64,000 nt of DNA from Microbacterium dextranolyticum (lineage in GTDB: Bacteria > Actinomycetota > Actinomycetes > Actinomycetales > Microbacteriaceae). How positions within the stretch are numbered: position 1 is the first letter of the stretch; each line of letters opens with the position of its first letter. The translations under genes were made by a program, and so were the position numbers. Positions 33,804-42,504 of the stretch are shown in pieces. Below the pieces are notes generated by a model. The model searched no databases and was not told the DNA's origin. It saw only the letters and a list, made by a program, of their open reading frames with translations. The DNA lies in contig NZ_JAFBBR010000001.1 of assembly GCF_016907295.1 (NCBI RefSeq), forward strand, positions 1,116,001 through 1,180,000, in the 5' to 3' direction.

Positions 33804-34625
33804 TCAGTCCTTGAGTCCTGTGGTGGAGATGCCGCGCACGAGCGCGCGCTGGAAGACGAGGAACACCACGATGGCGGGGATGGTCGCCGTGAGCGTGCCC
33901 GCCATGAGGTAGTTCCAGCTGGTGCCGTAGCGGCCGACGAAAGAGGATAGACCGATCTGGATCGTCCGGAACTCGTCGGTGTTTGTGACCAGCAGCGGCC
34001 AGAGGAAGTCGTTCCAGGCGAAGAGGAAGCTGAAGATCGCCAACGTGGCGAACGCCGGTGTGGACAGCGGGACGATGATGCGGAAGAAGGTTCCGACGCG
34101 ACTGCACCCGTCGATGCGCGCCGCATCCTCGAGCTCGACCGGGATCGTCGAGAAGTACTGCCGCAACAGGATGATGCCGAAGACATCCGCCAACCGCGGG
34201 ACGATCAGCCCCGCGTACGAGTCGATCCATCCCAGATCCGCGACGATCGCGTACGCCGGGATGACGGTGACGAATGTCGGGATCAGCAGCATCGCCAGCA
34301 GGAGCACGAAGAGCGTGTTGCGCAGCGGGAAGCGCAGACGGGCGAACGCGTACGCAGCGAGAGCGTCGAGAACGAGGTGCCCGATAACGATCGCTACGGT
34401 CATCACGATGCTGTTGAGGTAGTACTGCGCGAAGGGTGCGGCCTGCCAAGCCTTGACGTAGTTCTCCCAATGCCACGACGTCGGCAGGATCGAGGTGTTG
34501 GTGTAGGTCTCGGCGCGGCTGAGCAGCGACGTCGTGAACATCCACAGAAAGGGCACGACCACGACGACGGCACCGACGATCAAGACGAGGTGACGGGCCG
34601 CGCGTGTACCGAGCGATTGCCTCAT
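33804..34625 (-). CDS. ABC sugar importer permease (MalG/UgpE type)
   Basis: 273 residues from the ATG at 34625, with six hydrophobic helices. The EAA loop near residue 190 (ELEDAARIDGCSRVGTFFRI, then IVPLSTPAFA) marks binding-protein-dependent permeases. WNDFLWPLLVT matches the CUT1 sugar importer class. Pairs with the permease upstream (ATGA overlap). No ATPase gene is in the operon; CUT1 systems usually share a housekeeping MsiK-type ATPase. Confidence 0.93.
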   Translation of the reverse strand: MRQSLGTRAARHLVLIVGAVVVVVPFLWMFTTSLLSRAETYTNTSILPTSWHWENYVKAWQAAPFAQYYLNSIVMTVAIVIGHLVLDALAAYAFARLRFPLRNTLFVLLLAMLLIPTFVTVIPAYAIVADLGWIDSYAGLIVPRLADVFGIILLRQYFSTIPVELEDAARIDGCSRVGTFFRIIVPLSTPAFATLAIFSFLFAWNDFLWPLLVTNTDEFRTIQIGLSSFVGRYGTSWNYLMAGTLTATIPAIVVFLVFQRALVRGISTTGLKD

Positions 34626-35578
34626 CGCGAGTCCTTCCCCGAGCCGCTGACACGCCACTGCACGAGAGTGACGCCGAGGACCAGCAGGAGCGTGACGAAC
34701 GCGATGGCCGTGCCGTACCCGAAGTCTCCCAACCGGAAGGCCGTGCGGTACATGAACATCCCGAGCACGTCGGTGCCGCCGCGAGGGCCTCCCTCGGTCA
34801 GCACGTAGACGAGGTCGAAGGCCTGGAAGCTGGTGATGAGGGCCTGTACGACGACGAAGAACGTCATCGGTGACAGGAGCGGGATGGTGAGGAACCGTAG
34901 TCGCTGCCGGGCAGAGGCGCCGTCCAGCTGCGCGGCTTCATAGATGCCGTGAGGAAGCGCCTGCATCGCCGTGAGGTAGAGGACGGCGTTGAACCCGATG
35001 TTCTTCCAGACCGTCAGCAGCGTCAGCGCGCCGAGCGCCAGCCACCGGTCCTGAAGCCAGTCGGGCCCGTCGATCCCGACCTGAGCCAGGAGCGCGTTCA
35101 CGAAGCCGGACGGATCGAGCATGTAGCGCCACACGATCGCCGCGGCGACCGACGATGTGACGGCCGGCAGGAAGTAGATGCCGCGGTAGATGCCACGACC
35201 GCGCAGAGGTGCGTCGAGGAGGAGGGCGACCGTCAGACCGGTCACGACGCTCAAGACGCACACCCCCGCGGCATAGAGCACGGTGACCAGCAGACTGTTC
35301 CAGAACTCCGGATCTTGAGCCAGTCGGACGTAGTTGCCGAACCCGATGAACTCCTTTACCGGGTCGAAGCCGTTCCAGGCCGTCAGGCTGATGTAGCCCG
35401 CGGAGACGATGGGGTAGAGGACGAAGATCGAGAGCACGCAGAGCGCCGGCGTCAGGAACAACGCGGCGGTGAGCACCTGCTCGCGATCATAGCGCCGCCG
35501 CGCGCGGCGGCGGGATCCGCCCGGCGCCGTCGGCGCCGGGCGGATCCCTCGGGTCGTAATCGTCACCGGCGCGCTCAA
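34622..35578 (-). CDS. ABC sugar importer permease (MalF/UgpA type)
   Basis: 318 residues. An Arg-rich N-terminus (GGSRRRARRRYDREQ) precedes six membrane helices. The EAA loop is YEAAQLDGASARQRLRFLTI with PLLSPMTFF. Its start overlaps the binding-protein gene stop by ATGA. With the MalG-type partner it forms the channel of a maltodextrin-like CUT1 importer. Confidence 0.93.
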   Translation of the reverse strand: MSAPVTITTRGIRPAPTAPGGSRRRARRRYDREQVLTAALFLTPALCVLSIFVLYPIVSAGYISLTAWNGFDPVKEFIGFGNYVRLAQDPEFWNSLLVTVLYAAGVCVLSVVTGLTVALLLDAPLRGRGIYRGIYFLPAVTSSVAAAIVWRYMLDPSGFVNALLAQVGIDGPDWLQDRWLALGALTLLTVWKNIGFNAVLYLTAMQALPHGIYEAAQLDGASARQRLRFLTIPLLSPMTFFVVVQALITSFQAFDLVYVLTEGGPRGGTDVLGMFMYRTAFRLGDFGYGTAIAFVTLLLVLGVTLVQWRVSGSGKDSR

Positions 35579-36843
35579 CCCTTCGCGATGACGGCGTTGA
35601 CGGCCTTCTCAGCGGCCGCCAAGGCGTCGGAGACCGATGCCTCGCCAGCGAGCGCCTTCTCGATCTGCTGAGCGAAGGCGAGCGAGATCTGCGGGTAGAG
35701 CGGCGTGTTCGGACGTGCGTGGGCGACAGCCATCTGCTCGACGAACGGACGCAGTCGCGGCTGCGTGTTGTCGACCCACGAGAGGTAGTCATCGCCGGTG
35801 GCGACCGAGGTCAGCACGGGGAGCATCCCGGTCTTCTCGCTCCACTCGGTGACCTGCGCCGGCTCCAGGAACCACGCAAGGAAATCGGCCGCGGCCTTCG
35901 CCTTGGCATCGGAGTTCTGGAAGACCATCGCCTGCTCGCCGCCGAGGTTGGTCGCCGGAGTACCGTCCTTCGGATACGGCACCTGCGCGGTGCCGAACTC
36001 GAAGGGCGGATCGGCAGCCCAGATGCCGACCATCCACGAACCCTCCTGTGCCGACCCGCCCTGGCCCTTCTCGAACTCACCCCACCGGGCGTAGGGACTG
36101 ACCCCGGATGAGATCAGATCGACCCAGTACTGCAGCGCCTTCTGCCCCTGGGGCGTGTTGAACGCCGCCGCGGAGTTGTCCGCCGTGAGGAACTGGCCGC
36201 CCGCCTGCCAGAGGTTCACCTGGAAGTTCCACGTGAGTCCTTCGCCGTTGTCACCGGCCTGCGTGTACAGGTCGTATCCCGGCATCCCCGTCGCGTCGAG
36301 GATCTTCTTGGCGTCCGCCTTGAGCTCGTCCCACGTCGTGGGCGGCTTGTCGGGGTCGAGGCCGGCCTTCTCGAAAAGGGTCTTGTTGTACATGTACCCG
36401 AGATTGTTCGCGGAGACCGGCACCGAGACCTGCGACCCGGCGATCGTGCCGAACCCGGTGAGCGCCGGATTGATGTCGGACACGGTCTCGGCCGGGAGCA
36501 GATCCGACAGATTCGCCAGCGAGCCGATCTGAGCGATCTGCGGCACCCACACGAGATCACCGATCGCGACGTCGGGCAGGGTCTTCGACGTCGCGGATGC
36601 GCGGAGCTTCGTCAGGAAGTCCGCGTTGGGGACGTTCGTCGTCGTGATCTTCACTCCGGAATGCGACGCGTTGTAGGCATCGACCATCGCGTCGAACGTG
36701 TCGGCGTTCGTGCCATCCCAGTAGTGCCAGATGGTGACGGTCGTGGCCTCGCCGGATCCTCCTCCCGACGAGGCGCATCCGGCGAGGGCGAGGGCGCCGG
36801 CCATTCCCATGGCGACGGCGGCGAGTTTTCTGCGGTGCATCAT
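35575..36843 (-). CDS. extracellular sugar-binding lipoprotein (family 1)
   Basis: 422 residues. The signal peptide ends in the lipobox LALAGCASS (Cys about residue 22), so it is lipid-anchored outside the membrane. VTIWHYWDG and the later GEQAMVFQNSDAKAKAAADF and WFLEPAQ stretches are typical of family-1 solute-binding proteins. Two adjacent ATGs (36843, 36840) could start it. It follows the alpha-glucosidase gene by 5 bp and supplies substrate to the two permeases downstream. Confidence 0.93.
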   Translation of the reverse strand: MMHRRKLAAVAMGMAGALALAGCASSGGGSGEATTVTIWHYWDGTNADTFDAMVDAYNASHSGVKITTTNVPNADFLTKLRASATSKTLPDVAIGDLVWVPQIAQIGSLANLSDLLPAETVSDINPALTGFGTIAGSQVSVPVSANNLGYMYNKTLFEKAGLDPDKPPTTWDELKADAKKILDATGMPGYDLYTQAGDNGEGLTWNFQVNLWQAGGQFLTADNSAAAFNTPQGQKALQYWVDLISSGVSPYARWGEFEKGQGGSAQEGSWMVGIWAADPPFEFGTAQVPYPKDGTPATNLGGEQAMVFQNSDAKAKAAADFLAWFLEPAQVTEWSEKTGMLPVLTSVATGDDYLSWVDNTQPRLRPFVEQMAVAHARPNTPLYPQISLAFAQQIEKALAGEASVSDALAAAEKAVNAVIAKG

Positions 36844-36848
36844 TGCTC

Positions 36849-38612
36849 CTATCGATTGCATTCGGGTGATGTCGGTGCGGAAGAGAAGTCGGTGACGGGG
36901 ACGGCGTGCCAGGCGGCACTGTCCGCGGCGACGATGCCGATGGATGCCGGCGCCGTCGCCAGGAGTCGCTCCCCCGCCCCCCAGGCCGCGGGCAGTCGGA
37001 ACTCCGTCGACCCCGTGTTGACGACGCACAGCGTTCGGCCGCGCGTGAAGGCCAGGACGTCGTCGGAGCCGGTGTCGAGCCAGACGAGCAGATCGCTCGG
37101 CTCGAAACGCTCCCGACGCAGGCGGATGAGGGTGCGGTAAGTGGAGAGCATCGAGTCCGCGTCGGCGTCCTGGACGGTGCGTGCGTAGCGGCCGAACCAC
37201 GCCGGCTGCGGCAGCCAGGCCGGGGAGGTTCCCCACCCGAAGCCGAAGTCCGGCGAGCCGTCGTCCCACGGCAGCGGCACGCGGCATCCATCACGGCCCA
37301 GCTGCGCCCCTCCGGAGCGCACCCAGATCGGGTCCTGTCGCGACGCGGCCGGGAGCTCGAAGACCTCGGGCAGCCCCAGCTCCTCTCCCTGGTAGAGGTA
37401 CGCGGTGCCGGGGAGCGCGAGCAGCAGCGCCGCCGCCGCGGCGGCGCGTCGCGTTCCGCGATCGAGATCGACCGGCCCCGTGCGACGTGCCGCGGAGATC
37501 ATGTCCGACGGATCGACGGGCTCGCCTGCCTGCTCCTGTCCGTAGCGGGTGACGGTGCGGTGCACGTCGTGATTGGACAGCGTCCAGGCCGGGGGATTTT
37601 CCGACGACGCGAGGCCGGAGATGATCGCCGCGCGCAGACGCGCGGCGTCCCAGGGTTGGACGAGCAGGTCGAAGCAGAACGCCTGGTGGAGCTCGTCGGC
37701 CCGGAGATAGTCGGCCAAGCGGCTCGGCGCCGGCACCCAGACCTCACCGACGAAGTACTTGGGTCCGGGGTAGGCGTCGCCCACGGCCCGCCAGTCTCGG
37801 TAGATCTCGTGCACCTCCGGCTGGTCCCACATCGCTGCATTGTGGCCGCCGGTTCCGTCGTCGGCCCCGGGCCAATCGGGCAGACCCAGCGCTTTGACGT
37901 GGCCGTGCGCGACGTCGATCCGGAAGCCGTCGACCCCGCGGTCGAACCAGAACCGCATGACGTCGCGGAAGTCCTCGGCGACGTCGGCGTTGCGCCAGTT
38001 GAGGTCGGGCTGCGCGGAGTCGAACGAGTGCAGATACCACTCGCCCGGGCGCCCGTCGGCTTCGACGATGCGCGTCCACGCCGCTCCGCCGAACACGCTC
38101 AGCCAGTTGTTGGGCGGGATCTCGCCGTCGACGCCGGTACCGGCGGCGAAGTGGAAGCGTCGACGCTCTCGGCTGCCCGGGCCCGCCGCCAGCGCCGCCT
38201 GGAACCAGGCGTGCTGGACGGAGCAGTGATTGGCGACCATGTCCATGAGGACACGGATGCGGAGGCGGTGCGCCTCCGCCACGACGGCGTCGAAATCCTC
38301 GAGCGTGCCGTAGGCGGGATCGATCGCCCGGTAATCCGCGATGTCATAGCCGTGATCGGCCTGCGGCGAGACGTAGCAGGGGTTGAGCCAGATGGCGTCA
38401 CAGCCGAGGGCGGCGATGTCGGCGAGACCGGCGAGCAGTCCGCGGAGGTCGCCGATGCCGTCTCCGTCGCTGTCGCGGAACGACCGCAGATACACCTGGT
38501 AAACGACGGCGTCCTGCCACCAGGCGGGAGCGGGAGAGGTGGTGTCGGTGACGACGCGTGGTTCGAGAAGAGTCATGCCGATTCCTGAGGTGGTGGTGTC
38601 TTCACGGATCAT
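36849..38612 (-). CDS. GH13 alpha-glucosidase (oligo-1,6-/maltose type)
   Basis: 587 residues from the ATG at 38612, with AAGGAGT at 9-nt spacing. GH13 motifs are present: DMVANHCS (I), GFRIDVAHG with the nucleophile Asp (II), YFVGEVW with acid/base Glu (III) and LSNHDVHRT with the third Asp (IV). The N-terminal WWQDAVVYQVYLRSFRDSDG, then GDGIGDLRGL, is typical of alpha-glucosidases. First gene of the operon; releases glucose from imported oligosaccharides in the cytoplasm. Confidence 0.93.
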   Translation of the reverse strand: MIREDTTTSGIGMTLLEPRVVTDTTSPAPAWWQDAVVYQVYLRSFRDSDGDGIGDLRGLLAGLADIAALGCDAIWLNPCYVSPQADHGYDIADYRAIDPAYGTLEDFDAVVAEAHRLRIRVLMDMVANHCSVQHAWFQAALAAGPGSRERRRFHFAAGTGVDGEIPPNNWLSVFGGAAWTRIVEADGRPGEWYLHSFDSAQPDLNWRNADVAEDFRDVMRFWFDRGVDGFRIDVAHGHVKALGLPDWPGADDGTGGHNAAMWDQPEVHEIYRDWRAVGDAYPGPKYFVGEVWVPAPSRLADYLRADELHQAFCFDLLVQPWDAARLRAAIISGLASSENPPAWTLSNHDVHRTVTRYGQEQAGEPVDPSDMISAARRTGPVDLDRGTRRAAAAAALLLALPGTAYLYQGEELGLPEVFELPAASRQDPIWVRSGGAQLGRDGCRVPLPWDDGSPDFGFGWGTSPAWLPQPAWFGRYARTVQDADADSMLSTYRTLIRLRRERFEPSDLLVWLDTGSDDVLAFTRGRTLCVVNTGSTEFRLPAAWGAGERLLATAPASIGIVAADSAAWHAVPVTDFSSAPTSPECNR

Positions 38613-38731
38613 GCGGTGTACTCCTTACGACTTCGCTGTCGGGGTGCGTACCGGCCGCCAGGCCTGCACGTGTTTACTGGATCGATGCAACACCGTCGTA
38701 AGCACCGATGTCAAGAGCCAATTCGGACGTG
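38613..38731 (-). promoter_or_regulatory. promoter/operator region of the maltodextrin operon
   Basis: 119 bp upstream of the alpha-glucosidase gene. It contains TTTACTGGATCGATGCAACA (38673-38692), whose ATCGAT centre is the kind of CG-centred palindrome bound by LacI-family proteins, though the flanks are poorly symmetric. No clear -35/-10 is assigned. Confidence 0.3.
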
Positions 38732-39832
38732 TCAGCGCCGGCGCGGCAACCGCTCGACCGCGTCGAGCAGCACGTCGGCCGACCGCCGCCACGAGAAGCG
38801 CGCGATGTGCGCGGCGCCCGCGGCGATCACGGCATCGCGGAGCGCGGGGTCGTCGAGCGCACGGACGGCGGCCGCGAACGCGCCGGCGTCCGTCCCCGCT
38901 GCATAGAGTGCGCCGTCCCCGGCGACCTCGCGGAAGATCGGCATGTCGGTGACGACGGCCGGCACGCCGAGTGCGAGCGCCTCGGCGACCGGCAGGCCGT
39001 ATCCCTCGTCGAGGGATGCCGAGACCAGTACGGCCCGATCGGCCAGCAGCGCCGCGTACTCGGCATCCGTCACACCGTTGTGGAAGCGCACCGCGCCCCC
39101 GCCCACATCGATGAGACGCTCGAGCTCGGCGCGACGGACGGGTGAGATGCGCGACAGCAGGTGCAGCACGCGACCCGGCAGCTCGGCCATCGCGCGGATG
39201 AGGGCCTCCACGTTCTTGTAGCCCATGAACGAGCCCATGTAGACGAGGTTCTGCGCGCCGGGCTCGACGCGCCCGCCCTCGGGCAGAAGGTCGGCGAGCA
39301 GCTGCGGCGCGTTCGGGATCACGACGACGGGTCGCTTCGTCAGCCGGACGCGGGCGAACTCGGCGGCGCTCGTCTCACTGACGGTCGCCACCAGATCGGC
39401 GGCGTTCAGCGTCAGCCGCTGCGGAATGTACGACAGATGGAACAGCCGCCAGCCGACGCGCACGTACCAGGGCAGATTCCGCGGCGGCGTGCGATGGCGG
39501 TAGTAGATCGTGTCGTGGAGGGTGAGGATCAGCCCGTAACGGCGGCCGAGGGCGCCGATCGTCTGCATCGGGGAGAACACGGCATCCGCTCGGTGCCCGT
39601 TCAGCAGCAGCGCCGTGAACGGCTCGCGCACCGACGTGGGGGCGTGAATGCGCAGCACGCGCGCCCTCTCCGGCAGGAAGGCCCGCTGCGCCTCGTCGTG
39701 GATCAGGAACGCGACCTCGACGCCTCGAGACGGCGCCGCCGCGGCGACCGCCGCGGCGAGCTCCGCCGAATACCGGCTGATGCCGTCGTGGAAGTCGGTG
39801 CGGATGTACCGCGCGTCGAAGAGCAGGCGCAT
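38732..39832 (-). CDS. glycosyltransferase family 4-like protein
   Basis: 366 residues from the ATG at 39832 (MRLLFDARYIRTDFHDGISRYS). GT-B fold signs: N-terminal GISRYSAELAAAV, a linker strand VVVIPNAPQ, VYMGSFMGYKNVEALIRAMA at the start of the donor domain and SLDEGYGLPVAEALALGVPAV containing the EX7E motif. It uses an unknown nucleotide sugar, perhaps for surface polysaccharide. It follows the 3' stub of a broken gene on the same strand, so a glycan cluster was probably truncated here. Confidence 0.88.
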   Translation of the reverse strand: MRLLFDARYIRTDFHDGISRYSAELAAAVAAAAPSRGVEVAFLIHDEAQRAFLPERARVLRIHAPTSVREPFTALLLNGHRADAVFSPMQTIGALGRRYGLILTLHDTIYYRHRTPPRNLPWYVRVGWRLFHLSYIPQRLTLNAADLVATVSETSAAEFARVRLTKRPVVVIPNAPQLLADLLPEGGRVEPGAQNLVYMGSFMGYKNVEALIRAMAELPGRVLHLLSRISPVRRAELERLIDVGGGAVRFHNGVTDAEYAALLADRAVLVSASLDEGYGLPVAEALALGVPAVVTDMPIFREVAGDGALYAAGTDAGAFAAAVRALDDPALRDAVIAAGAAHIARFSWRRSADVLLDAVERLPRRR

Positions 39833-39835
39833 GTC

Positions 39836-39934
39836 AGCTCTCGAGCGGCTCGCCGCGGTAGAGCTTCTCGAACGTGTCGAGGGTCTTGTCGATGTCGTGG
39901 ATCTCGACGCCGTCGAGGGAGGCCTGCTGCATGC
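39836..39934 (-). pseudogene. 3' stub of a gene cut by the IS256 element
   Basis: The last about 32 codons of a minus-strand gene ending GEPLES, with EIHDIDKTLDTFEKLYRG before it. It ends 3 bp before the glycosyltransferase start. Upstream it runs straight into the left inverted repeat of the IS256 element at 39935. The missing 5' part does not reappear on the other side of the element. From position it was probably another glycan-cluster gene. Confidence 0.6.
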
Positions 39935-41286
39935 GGGGACTGTCAGCAAAACGGTGGATCTGGGACTGGCCTGGCCGAAAGGAAGGGCTATGAGCCAGAC
40001 CATCGAGATGATCGATCCTGTGACGGGAGAGATCATCGATCAGCAACAGATCGCCGAGCAGCTGCTTGCGCAGGCGAAGGAGCAGGGCGTCAGCCTCGTG
40101 GGGCCGGGAGGCCTGCTGGGCGGGCTGACGAGGACCGTGCTCGAGACCGCGCTCGAGGCGGAGATGACCGAGCATCTCGGCTATGAGAAGCACGCGTCAT
40201 CGAACGGCGAGAACGCGCGCAACGGGACCCGGTCCAAGACCGTGCTCACCGAGGTCGGTGCCGTCGAGATCGACGTGCCGAGAGATCGTGACGGGTCGTT
40301 CCAGCCGAAGATCGTGCGCAAGCGGCAGCGGCGGTTGGACGGGATCGACGAGATTGTCCTGTCGCTGACCGCGCGCGGGCTGACGACTGGTGAGGTCGCG
40401 GCGCACTTCGACGACGTCTACGGGGCGAGTGTCAGCAAGGACACGATCTCGAAGATCACCGACAAGGTGATCGAGGAGATGACCGAGTGGCAGCACCGTC
40501 CACTGGACCGGGTCTACCCGGTGGTGTTCATCGACGCGATCGTGGTGAAGGTCCGGGACGGGCAGGTGCGCAACAAGCCGTTCTACGTCGCCGTCGGCGT
40601 CACCACGGCCGGGGAGCGCGACATCCTCGGGATCTGGGCCGGCGATGGCGGCGAGGGCGCGAAGTTCTGGCTGGGCGTGCTCACCGAGATCAAGAACCGC
40701 GGTGTCGAAGACGTGTGCATCGTGGTCTGCGACGGGCTGAAGGGCTTGCCGGAGTCGATCACCACGACGTGGGAGCTCGCGGTCGTGCAGACGTGCATCA
40801 TCCACCTGATCCGCAACACGTTCCGCTTCGCGTCGCGCAAGTACTGGGACCAGATCGCCCGTGACCTGCGCCCTGTCTACACCGCGCCGACCGAAGCCGC
40901 CGCGAAGGCGAGGTTCGAGGAGTTCGCCGAGAAGTGGTGCACGATGTATCCCGCGATCCGCAAGCTCTGGGAGAACGCCTGGACGGAGTTCATCCCGTTC
41001 CTGGACTACGACGTCGAGATCCGCCGCATCATCTGCAGCACCAACGCGATCGAGTCCCTCAACGCCCGCTACCGCCGCGCGGTCAGGGCGCGTGGGCACT
41101 TCCCGAACGACGCCGCCGCGTTGAAGTGCCTCTACCTCGTGACTCGGTCGCTTGACCCCACTGGCAGGGGTCGGGCACGCTGGGTGACGAGGTGGAAGCC
41201 CGCACTCAACGCCTTCGCGATCACCTTCGAAGGCCGAATCAACTGAAATGCGCCAGGCCAGATCCACCGTTAATCTGACACACCCC
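39935..41286 (+). mobile_element. IS256-family insertion sequence
   Basis: 1352 bp. The left end GGGGACTGTCAGCAAAACGG and the reverse complement of the right end, GGGGTGTGTCAGATTAACGG, share most positions and both continue TGGATCTGG. The transposase is intact. Flanking 8-mers differ (CTGCATGC against GTGCCCCG), so no target duplication remains. The broken gene does not continue beyond it, which implies an adjacent deletion or recombination. Confidence 0.9.
39990..41246 (+). CDS. IS256-family transposase
   Basis: 418 residues from the ATG at 39990 (MSQTIEMIDPV), with a GGAAGG site. DDE catalytic residues: Asp in YPVVFIDAIVVKVRDG, Asp in CIVVCDGLKGLPESI and Glu in STNAIESLNARYRRAV. The IS256 signature around the second Asp and the C-terminal segment are complete, so it is probably functional. 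Confidence 0.95.
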   Translation: MSQTIEMIDPVTGEIIDQQQIAEQLLAQAKEQGVSLVGPGGLLGGLTRTVLETALEAEMTEHLGYEKHASSNGENARNGTRSKTVLTEVGAVEIDVPRDRDGSFQPKIVRKRQRRLDGIDEIVLSLTARGLTTGEVAAHFDDVYGASVSKDTISKITDKVIEEMTEWQHRPLDRVYPVVFIDAIVVKVRDGQVRNKPFYVAVGVTTAGERDILGIWAGDGGEGAKFWLGVLTEIKNRGVEDVCIVVCDGLKGLPESITTTWELAVVQTCIIHLIRNTFRFASRKYWDQIARDLRPVYTAPTEAAAKARFEEFAEKWCTMYPAIRKLWENAWTEFIPFLDYDVEIRRIICSTNAIESLNARYRRAVRARGHFPNDAAALKCLYLVTRSLDPTGRGRARWVTRWKPALNAFAITFEGRIN

Positions 41287-41435
41287 GTGCCCCGGCTTCC
41301 CGGACGGTCGGGGTTGGGTGGCTGTGATGTCGCTGCGTCTTCGTCGAGAGCATCAGCAGACCCGATCAGAGTCGATTGGGGTAAGAGGCGAAGGCGGTCA
41401 GGTCAGGGCGGCCGAAGCCGGCCGGCGGGGTAGCG
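41287..41435. other. unassigned 149 bp to the right of the IS256 element
   Basis: No plausible gene. It starts where the IS256 right repeat ends and runs into the ISL3 end fragment. It may be a piece of deleted element DNA. Confidence 0.3.
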
Positions 41436-41553
41436 TCGGACACGTCGAGGTCTTTCGGATGGATGGCGTAGGAACCTCCATCGTCGGGAGACCTCGACGT
41501 CTACCTGCGGACCGACGCGCCCGGCCGACCTACACCCTCATCTGGGAAGAGCC
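41436..41553. mobile_element. end fragment of a second ISL3-family element
   Basis: This stretch matches the right end of the intact ISL3 at 29040-29158: GTCGAGGTCTTTCGG, then GAACCTCCATC near GACCTCGACGTCTA, and the terminal CTACACCCTCATCTGGGAAG with AGCC (41530-41553). The hairpin arms GTCGAGGTCT/AGACCTCGAC are kept. The transposase gene is missing. Divergence indicates a different ISL3 copy, cut down by deletion. Confidence 0.7.
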
Positions 41554-41596
41554 AGTATGTTCGCTGGTGAACGGCGGTTCTGTGGTCGAGATCAGG

Positions 41597-41633
41597 AGGA
41601 CCAAAAGGGGACCAGAATCATGCAAACCATGCA
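41597..41633. repeat. arm-type repeats left of att copy 2
   Basis: AGGACCAAAAGGGGACCA (41597-41614) and CATGCAAACCATGCA (41619-41633) stand in the same order and orientation as at 27498-27535, followed by GTGACGCG against ATGACGCG and a shared stretch up to the core. Both att copies therefore carry the same left arm. Confidence 0.6.
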
Positions 41634-41700
41634 TCTTGTGACGCGCTCCGCATGATCCGACGCGCGGAATCACGCGGAATCTGGCCTCGTCGAGGCTGTC

Positions 41701-41750
41701 TGGACGCCTGGGGGTCAAGGGGTCGCAGGTTCAAATCCTGTCATCCCGAC
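41701..41750. repeat. att copy 2: 3' half of a tRNA (probably tRNA-Pro)
   Basis: 48/50 identical to 27604-27653, differing at two positions. It carries GGGGTCGCAGGTTCAAATCC and TCATCCCGAC. No complete tRNA 5' half precedes it, so it is an attachment copy. It marks the right limit of the second element, before the IS-rich junction with the chromosome. Confidence 0.8.
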
Positions 41751-41756
41751 GGTCAG

Positions 41757-41788
41757 AAGCCCTGATGAGCCAAAGCTCGTCGGGGCTT
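41757..41788 (+). terminator. hairpin terminator after att copy 2
   Basis: Stem AAGCCCTGATGAGC (41757-41770) / GCTCGTCGGGGCTT (41775-41788) with a 4-nt loop and two mismatched pairs. It occupies the same place after the tRNA end as the hairpin at 27657. Confidence 0.65.
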
Positions 41789-41865
41789 CGTCGTTTCCGG
41801 GAATGATCACTGGCTGGTCAGCGCGCCGGGTGGGAGACATGATGCGGGGTCAGTCGTAGAACCTC

Positions 41866-42303
41866 TTAGGTGAGCAGCTGACGCGAATCCCGGGGCCGCG
41901 AGAAGCGCGGGTGCTGCGTGGCAACCCGTCTCGGACACTGGACGCGCACACTGCGGGGCTTGGCGCGCCACAAACGTGGCGGCGTGGCCCGGCGCAGGTA
42001 CGACGGTCCCGGCGGGTTTCGGGCGAGAGGTGCGCGTGATATTGATGACCACCGTATTGAGCGTCGCTCATAGCTTGGTCGATATGTCTTTGAAGCGCCC
42101 TGGGTCTGATGGAGACTCGCGCTATTTGATTCCCGGCGCAGCAACCCGTTCGTGTTCTCGTTCGTGCCGCGCTGCCAGGGGGACTGCGGGTCAGCGAAGA
42201 ACACGGGGATTCCCGTTTCAATGCGGAACTGCGCGTGCGCAGACATTTCCTTCCCTCGGTCCCAGGTCAGCGACCGCGCCAGCTGAGCTGGGAGTGTCGA
42301 CAT
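41866..42303 (-). pseudogene. degraded IS30-family transposase fragment
   Basis: Minus-strand frame with [20 protein letters not shown], then [22 protein letters not shown] in part, the conserved DDE core of IS30 transposases (Asp in WDRGKEM, Glu in TNENTNG). After NGLLR the expected C-terminus is out of frame and degenerate. The N-terminal HTH half is missing. Confidence 0.8.
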
Positions 42304-42504
42304 CGTGTTCGCGAGAGCGTTCTTCTCGTGAGTGCGCCGTAATCGGCCAATGCGGGCCGGTTCTTCGGGGTGGCTTTGTGTCGGTAGCCCTCCTCGCGGG
42401 GGAGATTGAATCGGCCTGACTTTCGTTCCTATCGGAAGCCTTGTCCTGTGATGTGTCAGGACTTCGGTGACGAAAGTGGATCAGGAGATCGGTGATACTC
42501 GACG

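Noticed and set aside
36906..38588. Plus-strand open frame of 560 codons opposite the alpha-glucosidase
   Set aside because: Antisense shadow; the minus-strand frame holds all four GH13 motifs.
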